This document shows, one piece after another, positions 1 to 5,357 of a DNA stretch of 7,370 bases. Positions within the stretch are counted from its first letter, which is position 1; each line of letters starts with the position of its first letter. Both the position numbers and the translations under genes were made by a program. The stretch comes from JANXQE01 sp035651635. Lineage in GTDB: Bacteria > Verrucomicrobiota > Verrucomicrobiia > Limisphaerales > UBA8199. The DNA lies in assembly GCA_035651635.1 (NCBI GenBank), contig DASRFK010000292.1, positions 1 to 7,370 on the forward strand, read 5' to 3'. Under the pieces are notes generated by a model. It was not told the DNA's origin. It made no database searches and worked only from the letters and a program-made list of their open reading frames with translations.

Positions 1-22
1 GTCATTCTGTGTTGAGTGGCAG

Positions 23-44
23 AAAAGCGGCAGAGGGCTGCCGC
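23..44 (-). terminator. Intrinsic terminator for the GT28/SET pair
   Basis: Read on the minus strand, the hairpin GCGGCAG-CCCT-CTGCCGC (44 to 27) is followed by four T residues (26-23). The stem is 7 bp, six of them G:C. It lies about 130 bp beyond the SET stop codon and is the first strong minus-strand hairpin plus T-run after it. The other arm of the repeat (102-119) has the same hairpin followed by six T on the plus strand (120-125), so the element could also stop transcription entering from the left edge. Termination is inferred from structure only. Confidence 0.55.
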
Positions 45-123
45 ACTCCAAAACCTTCGGTTCTCGAGGCCCGCGCCCGTGTCGCGCTTGCGTTTTGGAC
101 TGCGGCAGCCCTCTGCCGCTTTT
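23..123. repeat. Long imperfect inverted repeat (REP/BIME-like)
   Basis: Arms 23-54 and 92-123 are reverse complements over 32 bp with one mismatch (C46 against C100), separated by a 37-nt loop. Each arm contains its own small palindrome, GCGGCAG-4 nt-CTGCCGC (27-44 and 102-119), so the element is two head-to-head copies of a roughly 30-bp unit. This is the architecture of a bacterial interspersed palindromic element. I associate the motif GCGGCAGAGGGCTGCCGC with dispersed copies in Verrucomicrobia genomes, but that is from memory and untested here. It lies 52 bp downstream of the SET gene stop. Confidence 0.85.
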
Positions 124-174
124 TTCGGCTTCCAGCCAAGACCGACACTTCTAATCTAATCGCACCCCGCCCGT

Positions 175-678
175 TCAAGAGGAAACTCCTTCCGCCGCAT
201 TCTGCTTTCGGACATAGTCAAAAAACTCCTCGGCGACCATAAACCCGACGCAATTGGGTGAGCCGCACTCGCAGGGATACTCGCGGTAATTCTCCAGATC
301 GAATCCGTAGTTGAAAGTGATCTCCTCCCCTGCCCTGATGTCGCGGATAGCCACGAGCCAAATATGGTCGTCGGCATATTGGGCTTCGGCATTTGGGGAA
401 CAACTGTGATTGAGGTAACGGGCCGGATTCCAGATGACGTTGCCATCGATATCGTACTGGTCGTTTAGCGAGAAGATGAAGACATTATTCGCTTCGCAAC
501 GGCGTGCGGACTCGGCTTTATCGATTTTTTCCCCGACATATTCCACCAGGGTCGTGCCAGAAGGCAGATCGCGTCTGGCAAAACCGCCAAAACCATGAAT
601 CGAGGATTCCTTGAAAACAACCCATTCCGTTTCCATGAGGGGATCCACGGAACGTGTTTCAGAATTGGGCGCGTTCAT
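175..678 (-). CDS. SET-domain protein-lysine methyltransferase-like protein
   Basis: A 167-residue protein made almost entirely of one SET domain, which in this family transfers a methyl group from S-adenosylmethionine to a protein lysine. Visible signatures are the N-terminal strand WVVFKESSIHGFGGFARRDL (19-38), VEYVGE (45-50), the SAM-binding NHSC (90-93), and GEEITFNYG (117-125) with the conserved tyrosine. A post-SET-like CECGSPNC (136-143) could bind zinc together with the cysteine of NHSC. No signal peptide or membrane segment is visible, so it should be cytoplasmic. The ATG at 678 was chosen because the frame further upstream overlaps the end of the neighbouring gene; it begins 14 bp after that stop, with a weak GACGGA element upstream. 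ATG at 636 is possible and would still keep the SET core. The target is unknown: free-standing bacterial SET proteins are mostly uncharacterised, and ribosomal or DNA-binding proteins are candidates by analogy. Confidence 0.88.
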   Translation of the reverse strand: MNAPNSETRSVDPLMETEWVVFKESSIHGFGGFARRDLPSGTTLVEYVGEKIDKAESARRCEANNVFIFSLNDQYDIDGNVIWNPARYLNHSCSPNAEAQYADDHIWLVAIRDIRAGEEITFNYGFDLENYREYPCECGSPNCVGFMVAEEFFDYVRKQNAAEGVSS

Positions 679-692
679 TGACTCAATCCGTC

Positions 693-1847
693 TCAAATCG
701 AGCAGCCAACCAGTTCGGCGCGCCGGGCCACTTCCTGGCATATGGCCACCGCCGCGCCCGGACGTCCCAAGCTCTTTGCCGCGCGGGACATTTGGGTCAA
801 TTTAGTGGAACCAAACAACTGAGCCAGGCGATAGGGTAAATCTTCGACGCGGTTCACCTTCGCGGCGGCCCCGCGTTCCAACAGAAAGTCGCTGTTGGCC
901 GCCTCCTGTCCGGGGATTGGATTCACAATCAGGACCGGCCGGCCCATGGCGAGGGCTTCGGAGGTGGTCAACCCGCCCGGCTTGGTAATGATCAGATCCG
1001 CCACGCACATCAGCTCGTGCATGTTGGAAGCGAAGCCAAGCACATGGGTCGGATGTTTCCGATCGCAAGTGGCCAGAGCGCGCCGCAGTTCCTCATTTCT
1101 CCCGGCCACGACCACCGTTTGGAATGCGACTTCAACCTTGTCCAATTCCCGGAGAATCTCGGCCACCGGCCCCATGCCAAACCCGCCGCCTAAAACGAGA
1201 ATGGTGGGTTGATCGTCCCGCAGACCCAACCTTTTGCGCACTTCGCGCGCCACCGGTTTGGACGAGAATTTCGCGGCGATTGGTATGCCGGTGGCAATCA
1301 CAGCCTCGGGTTTGGCTCCCCGCGCGATCAACCGCGCCCTTGTCTCCTCGGCGGCCACGCAATATAAATCGACGCACGGGTCCATCCAAAGGGCATGCGC
1401 CTCAAAATCTGTGACCACGCTCACGACTAGCGGGTGTCTGACTTGAAGATGCTTCTTGCGCCCGTCCGCTTTGGCACGCATTTCTGCGAGCGTATCCAAA
1501 GCGACATAATGGGTGCAGAGTACGGCATCGGGAGCGAATTCATTCACGAACCGGGCGAACCGTGGCCGGGATTTGCTCGGGAACACGCGTTTTATCTCGC
1601 TCAAGCGGCGCGCTACCTTCGGGTTATCCGTCTTTCCAAAGAGCATGCCCCAAATCTCGGGAGCGTGTTCAACCAGCTTGACGTAGCCATCGGCGTGGAT
1701 CTTGCGATGGATCGGGGAGAAAAACTCGACCAGATCGAGTTTTTTTACCGGATCCTCCGGCCGCGTAATGCGCCAAACTTCTTCCAACGCGGCGGCCGCG
1801 GCCAGATGGCCCGTGCCGGCTGTGGCCGTAGCAATGAGAACTCGCAT
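693..1847 (-). CDS. GT28-family glycosyltransferase, MGDG synthase / UgtP-like
   Basis: A 384-residue protein with the two-domain GT-B layout of monogalactosyldiacylglycerol synthases and processive diacylglycerol glucosyltransferases. The N-terminal domain starts RVLIATATAGTGHLAAA (2-18), the glycine-rich GxGH motif that replaces GGGH in relatives, and includes VVTDFEAHALW (144-154). The C-terminal domain carries VLGGGFGMGP (218-227) and the nucleotide-sugar binding block TKPGGLTTSEALAMGRP (288-304) and NPIPGQEAAN (309-318). By family it should transfer a hexose from a UDP-sugar to diacylglycerol at the inner face of the cytoplasmic membrane. It has no transmembrane helix, as expected for a peripheral enzyme. 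Sugar and acceptor cannot be read from sequence, and a MurG-like role is less likely. ATG 1847 is preferred because the protein then begins right at the Rossmann strand; a TTG at 1868 would add seven residues. AAGGA lies only 2 nt from the ATG, so the true start is not settled. The SET gene follows after 14 bp and is probably co-transcribed. Confidence 0.85.
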   Translation of the reverse strand: MRVLIATATAGTGHLAAAAALEEVWRITRPEDPVKKLDLVEFFSPIHRKIHADGYVKLVEHAPEIWGMLFGKTDNPKVARRLSEIKRVFPSKSRPRFARFVNEFAPDAVLCTHYVALDTLAEMRAKADGRKKHLQVRHPLVVSVVTDFEAHALWMDPCVDLYCVAAEETRARLIARGAKPEAVIATGIPIAAKFSSKPVAREVRKRLGLRDDQPTILVLGGGFGMGPVAEILRELDKVEVAFQTVVVAGRNEELRRALATCDRKHPTHVLGFASNMHELMCVADLIITKPGGLTTSEALAMGRPVLIVNPIPGQEAANSDFLLERGAAAKVNRVEDLPYRLAQLFGSTKLTQMSRAAKSLGRPGAAVAICQEVARRAELVGCSI

Positions 1848-2270
1848 AATCCTTCGATTGTCCTTCAATCACAAGAATGCCCGAGCGGTACTGCCGTTGG
1901 AAGTAAAGAGTTGAGCGGCGGCAACTCAGTTCGCGATTCAAATCGAACCGCTCACGGTCCTCCATGTGACGTCGAATGTGCCCGCTGGAGGCTTGGTTGC
2001 TCAGCCAGAGCTTGACGCCCTCGTTGGGGAGCGCGATGTTTGTGACGTCCGCCTTCCGTTCGATTCCACGTCGAAGCAGAAACTGGAGCCGTCGCTCGGA
2101 AGCTTTTTCACGCTCCGCCTGCTGATGGGAGTAGCAACCTGCGGGAGAACCGTGACGGCAGATAAGTTCGTGAAGGCGACTCCGGTTTCCGCCATTCTGT
2201 TGGTTCCGAGCCAAGTGCCCGGAGTGGCTTACGACAACCGTTCCCCAACCACCGAGCGCAGCGAGCCCAA
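1848..2270. other. Stretch without a recognisable gene, upstream of the GT28 gene
   Basis: Open frames of 60 to 100 codons exist here on both strands (for example plus 1966-2274 and minus 2001-2195), but none matches a family I know, none has a convincing ribosome site, and they overlap each other. A minus-strand frame around 2130-1940 has mostly G or C in third positions, so a decayed coding fragment is possible. A small hairpin GAGTTG-8 nt-CAACTC sits at 1908-1927. The promoter of the GT28 gene should lie in the right-hand neighbourhood of 1850-2000, but I find no good -35/-10 pair. Confidence 0.4.
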
Positions 2271-2335
2271 CTGAAGTCCTGTAAGGACGACGAGAAGTAG
2301 CCCAGGGCCAGCGAGCAACGAGCGCCGCCCTGGGT
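2271..2335. repeat. Palindromic repeat with two hairpins
   Basis: The first hairpin is GTCCT-gta-AGGAC (2276-2288). The second is CCCAGGGC (2301-2308) with GCCCTGGG (2327-2334), an 8-bp perfect stem around an 18-nt loop that contains GCGAGC-like sequence. The arrangement resembles dispersed intergenic palindromes of the PVC and Bacteroidetes groups. Copy number cannot be tested in this window. It begins directly after the unassigned stretch and 23 bp before the next palindrome. Confidence 0.6.
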
Positions 2336-2358
2336 AACAGCCCCAAAATACCCCCCCT

Positions 2359-2414
2359 TTTTTTGAAGTTTGGTTTTCCGGCGCCCTTAGCGCCGAAAAC
2401 CAAACTTCAAAAAA
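2359..2414. repeat. Near-perfect 25-bp inverted repeat with T and A tails
   Basis: Left arm 2359-2384 and right arm 2390-2414 pair over 25 bp with a single bulged C (2378) and a 5-nt loop (2385-2389). The left arm starts with a T run and the right arm ends in an A run, so those runs pair with each other rather than forming a T tail after the hairpin. It is therefore not a standard intrinsic terminator on either strand; a REP/MITE-like or cruciform element is more likely. Short reading frames across it are palindrome artefacts. Confidence 0.8.
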
Positions 2415-2566
2415 GGCAGAAACGCTTTGGGGAAAAAACGTCGACACGAAACGCAGTTCCGCTTAATCCCCGTCGCTGTTCTGCTTACGTGAACCCCTCG
2501 GACGGCTCCCCAACGTTCATCCTGGCTCTGTGTTCTCATCTTCGGTCGCCCTGAATCTGTGGGGAA

Positions 2567-2707
2567 GTTCACGGGGAGAATTCTTTTGCGCATGCAGATG
2601 TATTGCGACCATGAACCCAAACTGCTCTGCGAAAGCTCCACCCTCTCCTGGGGGGATAGGGCCGGGGTGAGGGCGGGCTTTTTGCGTTCGGTTCACAGGG
2701 AGAATTC
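2567..2707. repeat. 17-bp direct repeat bracketing a palindrome
   Basis: GTTCACGGGGAGAATTC at 2567-2583 recurs as GTTCACAGGGAGAATTC at 2691-2707, 16 of 17 identical and spaced 124 bp. The palindromic unit at 2641-2661 lies between the copies. Possible readings are insertion by duplication, a tandem array of a larger repeat, or recombination-prone flanks. Seventeen bases is long for a transposition target duplication. Confidence 0.75.
2641..2685. repeat. REP-like palindrome (CCCTCTCC / GGATAGGG type)
   Basis: CCCTCTCC (2641-2648) pairs with GGATAGGG (2654-2661) over 8 bp with one C:T mismatch. It is followed by CCGGGGTGAGGGCGGGC and five T residues (about 2662-2683). The wider motif, CCCTCTCC followed by GGGGTGAGGG, is one I recognise as a widespread dispersed intergenic repeat in many bacteria. 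Termination on the plus strand is possible but no known transcript arrives here. Confidence 0.65.
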
Positions 2708-2806
2708 CAATCGGTTGGCGCATTCGACCCCCGTACGCATCGGCGGAGTCAGACCGTAGACATGGCCAGCATTTAAGGTTGAGAATCAGATCCGTTGCTC
2801 CCGTGA

Positions 2807-2974
2807 ATGGCCCATGCCGCGCAAGGTCTGAGTGGAGTACCCGGAGCGATGTATTACATCATGAGCCGTGGTGACCAGCGTGAGGACATTTTCCTGGGTG
2901 ACGTCGACCGGCGCGATTTCATAAAGACTTTGGCGGAAGCCTGCCGGAGGACCGGGTTGGTATGGGCGTCCTGA
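2807..2974 (+). pseudogene. Remnant of REP-associated Y1 transposase (RAYT, IS200/IS605-like)
   Basis: The frame from 2840 reads PGAMYYIMSRGDQREDIF followed by GDVDRRDFIKTLAEACRRTG, the N-terminal signature of REP-associated tyrosine transposases (Y1_Tnp fold), which act on single-stranded DNA at REP hairpins. The copy is broken. The family start VEYPGAMYH needs the frame ATG 2814-CCG-CGC-AAG-GTC, which meets a TGA at 2829-2831, and one base is missing around 2840-2843. An alternative ATG at 2807 stays open through the region and gives a 55-residue product, MAHAAQGLSGVPGAMYY onward, with an unrelated first dozen residues. The frame ends at TGA 2972, before the catalytic HUH (NHxH) motif and the nucleophilic tyrosine, and the usual histidine of MYH is tyrosine. 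About two thirds of the protein is gone, so it cannot be an active nuclease. It sits amid palindromic repeats, as these genes usually do. Confidence 0.85.
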
Positions 2975-2990
2975 ACAGGAACGAGCTTAC

Positions 2991-3038
2991 GCGCAGCCGA
3001 CTGAAAGTCGGCGGTACGGCAGGCAAGAATGTCTGCGC
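2991..3038. repeat. Multi-hairpin palindromic repeat at the transporter 5' region
   Basis: Two adjacent hairpins, GCCGACT-gaa-AGTCGGC (2996-3012) and GCAGGC-6 nt-GTCTGC with one G:T pair (3019-3036), are partly enclosed by GCGCAG (2991-2996) and CTGCGC (3033-3038). A small cloverleaf could form on either strand. The layout resembles a RAYT-associated REP unit, and it lies 17 bp after the end of the transposase remnant. An ATG at 3029 lies inside this repeat, which argues against that codon as the start of the transporter. Confidence 0.65.
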
Positions 3039-3065
3039 TACGATGGTTCGTGCTGCGCGCGCGGC

Positions 3066-3095
3066 TTGACAGGTTCTGCGCGGGTTACGGAGTAT
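3066..3095 (+). promoter_or_regulatory. Candidate sigma-70 promoter for the MFS gene
   Basis: A perfect TTGACA (3066-3071) is followed after 18 bp by GAGTAT (3090-3095), which keeps three of six -10 positions. Transcription would begin near 3102, only a few bases before the ATG at 3104, so a message from here would be almost leaderless and would not use the GGAG at 3089-3092. Either the promoter or the ribosome site may be fortuitous. Confidence 0.25.
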
Positions 3096-3103
3096 GTGGC
3101 GAG

Positions 3104-4807
3104 ATGAAACCGTCCACCCCCGCCGCAGCTTTGTCTGGCACCCCGGCCTCGAAATTGTCCAACGTTTCCCTCGAACCGGTTACGACTTATCACTGGCTGG
3201 TTGTCATTTTGGCGGCTTCGGGCTGGCTATTTGACTGCATGGGCCAGCGAATCTTTATTCTTTCGCGCGAGCCCGCTTTGCGTGAATTGCTGGGCGCAGC
3301 CGCGACGGACAAGGAGGTTCGCTTTTGGGGCACTCTTGCCACCTTCCTGCTCATGATCGGTTGGGCAACCGGTGGAATTATCTTTGGGTTATTGAGCGAT
3401 CGTTATGGCCGGGTCAAAACGATGGTGGCCACTTTGCTGGCCTACTCGGTTTTCTCGGGGCTTTCGGGTTTCGCCCATACCGGGGTCGAATTCCTCGTGT
3501 ACCGCTTTATCTTCGGTTTAGGGGTAGGCGGTATGTTTGGCGCCGCAACGACACTGGTGGCCGAGAGCGTGCCGGCCCGTTTCCGCACGGCGGCCTTAGG
3601 ATCGATGCAGGCGTTGTCGGCTTGCGGCAACATGCTGGCTTCGGCGCTCAGCCTGAAAATCAGCCCCGGACTGGAGAACTATTGGGGCCATTACAGTGGC
3701 TGGCAGGTGCTGTCGTTCGTGAGCATTTTCCCGGCGCTGATGGCCGTGCCAATGGTATTGATACTCAAGGAACCTTCGGCCTGGCGCCGCGCAAAGGCGG
3801 AGGCCGGCAGAAATGAAAGCGCCAAATCAGTCGGGTCGCTGGCGGATTTGTTCGCCGATCCGCGCTGGCGCAAGAATCTGTTGATTGGCCTATGCCTGGG
3901 CGTGGCGGGAATGGTCGGGCTATGGGGCATTGCTTTCTTTTCTCCGGAACTCATCACGACCGCCTTTAAGGCCCAGCCCATGCAGCCCACCGACCTGCTT
4001 CGGCCCGCTGAGATTTGTTCCACGCTAAACTCCAGCACAAATGCCGCGGTCTTATTGCTGAGACAGAAACTTTCTCCGGGATTGGTGGCAAAAATCGCGC
4101 AGGCGCCAGCCAATGGAAACGTTCCACCGGATCTGATCCGGGAATTGGTTGCCGAACTCAATGGGCTGATACGGCAGGCCAATTTATATGATCCTCATGC
4201 GTTCGCGTCGGTCCCGCTCAAGAAAGGAACCAAAAACCTGGCGCAAATTCTGGAAAAGAAACCAGACCCCAAGAACCAATATTTTTTGAATCGCCAATTG
4301 ATCGAACAGATCTTTCCGGGGGATATCCAGGAACTCCAAAGGACCATCGACGAAATGCGCAGCACGGGGACATTTCTTCAGGACGCGGGTGCGTTGCTGG
4401 GCATGTTCGCCTTTACCTGGGCGGCGGCCCGGTTCGGACGGCGTGGGGCATTTTTTGGGGCATTCGTGCTCTGCCTGGTGGTGGTGTCCTTTGTTTTTTA
4501 TTCGTTGAGGACGGCCACGGATGTCTATTGGATGCTTCCTTTGATGGGCTTTGCGACGTTGTCGGTCTTTGCCGGATATTCCATTTATTTTCCCGAAATA
4601 TTTCCGACGCGGTTGCGCGGTACCGGAGTCGGTTTCTGCTATAACACCGTGCGCTATGTGGCCGCCCCGTTCCCGTTGCTGTTGGGGTGGTTGAGCGGAT
4701 TGTTTCCCTTCCGCATGGTCGCTGTGCTCATGTGCGCGATTTACCTGGTTGGCATGGTGGCTCTGATCTGGGCACCCGAAACTCGGGGCCAACCATTACC
4801 TGAGTGA
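3104..4807 (+). CDS. MFS transporter (sugar-porter-like) with large TM7-TM8 insert
   Basis: A 567-residue inner-membrane transporter with about twelve helices: near 30-50, 75-97, 106-124, 128-150, 163-184, 200-222, 258-280, 424-442, 447-467, 476-496, 510-530 and 535-556. MFS motif A is present as GLLSDRYGRV (95-104), RFGRR (443-447) follows helix 8, and the C-terminus PETRGQPLPE (558-567) is the sugar-porter ending. YFPEIFPTRLRGTGVG (495-510) and AESVPARFR (153-161) are also typical of the sugar and organic-acid porter subfamily. The unusual part is about 140 mostly hydrophilic residues (285-422) between helices 7 and 8, predicted outside the membrane, giving a protein longer than the usual 400-450 residues. 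ATG 3104 was chosen because it has GGAG 11 nt upstream and the earlier ATG 3029 lies in a repeat. The substrate cannot be told. The gene stands alone, convergent with rplQ. Confidence 0.88.
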   Translation: MKPSTPAAALSGTPASKLSNVSLEPVTTYHWLVVILAASGWLFDCMGQRIFILSREPALRELLGAAATDKEVRFWGTLATFLLMIGWATGGIIFGLLSDRYGRVKTMVATLLAYSVFSGLSGFAHTGVEFLVYRFIFGLGVGGMFGAATTLVAESVPARFRTAALGSMQALSACGNMLASALSLKISPGLENYWGHYSGWQVLSFVSIFPALMAVPMVLILKEPSAWRRAKAEAGRNESAKSVGSLADLFADPRWRKNLLIGLCLGVAGMVGLWGIAFFSPELITTAFKAQPMQPTDLLRPAEICSTLNSSTNAAVLLLRQKLSPGLVAKIAQAPANGNVPPDLIRELVAELNGLIRQANLYDPHAFASVPLKKGTKNLAQILEKKPDPKNQYFLNRQLIEQIFPGDIQELQRTIDEMRSTGTFLQDAGALLGMFAFTWAAARFGRRGAFFGAFVLCLVVVSFVFYSLRTATDVYWMLPLMGFATLSVFAGYSIYFPEIFPTRLRGTGVGFCYNTVRYVAAPFPLLLGWLSGLFPFRMVAVLMCAIYLVGMVALIWAPETRGQPLPE

Positions 4808-4860
4808 ATTGAGTGCGGAACAAGCTGCCATGAAGTTGCCCGGATACGTTGCCTGGTGTT

Positions 4861-4896
4861 AAAAGCAAAAACCCGCCTTCCTTACGAAAGGCGGGT
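4861..4896 (-). terminator. Intrinsic terminator of the rpsK-rpsD-rpoA-rplQ operon
   Basis: On the minus strand the 9-bp stem ACCCGCCTT/AAGGCGGGT (4871-4879 with 4888-4896, 8-nt loop) is followed by TTTTTGCTTTT, the classical hairpin plus T-run, 26 bp past the rplQ stop. On the plus strand the same hairpin is followed by GGTTGAAACT with no T-run, so it should work poorly for the convergent transporter message. Confidence 0.9.
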
Positions 4897-4921
4897 GGTT
4901 GAAACTGCAATAGCCGGCAGG

Positions 4922-5347
4922 TTACGTCGTTGCGGCTGCGGGCTTGGCCTCATCGGCCGCTTTGGCCTCTTCCGGTGCCGCTTCGGGCAGAGGCATATCG
5001 ACCCATTCAAGGATGGCCAGTTGCCCGGCATCGCCCTGGCGCTGGCCCAGCTTGACGATGCGGGTATAACCGCCGCGCCGCTCTTTTTGGGCGGGAGCGA
5101 TCTCGGTAAAGAGGATTTTAACGGCATCCTCCTGGTGAAGCCGGGCGACGGCGAGGCGGCGGTCATGAAGGGTGCCGTGCTTGCCAAGCGTCACCATTTT
5201 TTCGGCCACCGAACGGGCGGCCTTGGCCTTGGCCAGGCTGGTGGTAACGCGTTTATGTTTGATCAGACTGCACACCAGGTTGGCGAGCATCGCGTTCCGG
5301 TGTTGACCGGTGCGGCCCAACTTGGCGGTTCGCTTGAGGTGTCGCAT
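4922..5347 (-). CDS. rplQ: 50S ribosomal protein L17 (bL17)
   Basis: A 141-residue large-subunit protein that binds 23S rRNA near the peptide exit tunnel. The whole family pattern is present: MRHLKRTAKLGRTGQHRNAM (1-20), TTSLAKAKAARSVAEKMVTL (35-54), GGYTRIVKLGQRQGDAG (92-108) and LAILEWVD (110-117). The last 20 or so residues are an Ala/Glu/Lys-rich tail, a variable extension common in this family. The start at 5347 is supported by AGGA five nt upstream, and the gap from the rpoA stop is 10 bp, so it is the last gene of the alpha operon and is followed by the terminator at 4861-4896. Confidence 0.97.
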   Translation of the reverse strand: MRHLKRTAKLGRTGQHRNAMLANLVCSLIKHKRVTTSLAKAKAARSVAEKMVTLGKHGTLHDRRLAVARLHQEDAVKILFTEIAPAQKERRGGYTRIVKLGQRQGDAGQLAILEWVDMPLPEAAPEEAKAADEAKPAAATT

Positions 5348-5357
5348 AAAGTTCCTG

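Noticed and set aside
1434..2015. 193-codon plus-strand frame
   Set aside because: Mostly antisense to the GT28 gene, whose motifs are unmistakable on the minus strand.
1966..2274. 102-codon plus-strand open frame in the intergenic region
   Set aside because: No Shine-Dalgarno, no recognisable domain, and its end reads into palindromic repeat DNA. Overlapping open frames on the other strand suggest GC-driven chance.
1669..2403. 244-codon open frame on the minus strand
   Set aside because: Its lower end overlaps the GT28 coding region in another frame and the upper part runs through palindromic repeats. Composition is rich in Arg/Ser/Gly with no family signature and no ribosome site.
2250..2420. 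CRISPR-like array
   Set aside because: The repeats are palindromes of different sequence and size without regular spacers, and there are no cas genes.
3029..3103. Upstream ATG extension of the transporter
   Set aside because: The ATG at 3029 lies inside a palindromic repeat, and the extra 25 residues are basic and unlike an MFS N-terminus. The ATG at 3104 has GGAG upstream.
4184..4792. 202-codon minus-strand frame within the transporter
   Set aside because: Shadow of the transporter coding sequence. Its His/Gln/Arg-rich composition is typical of antisense reading of membrane-protein codons.
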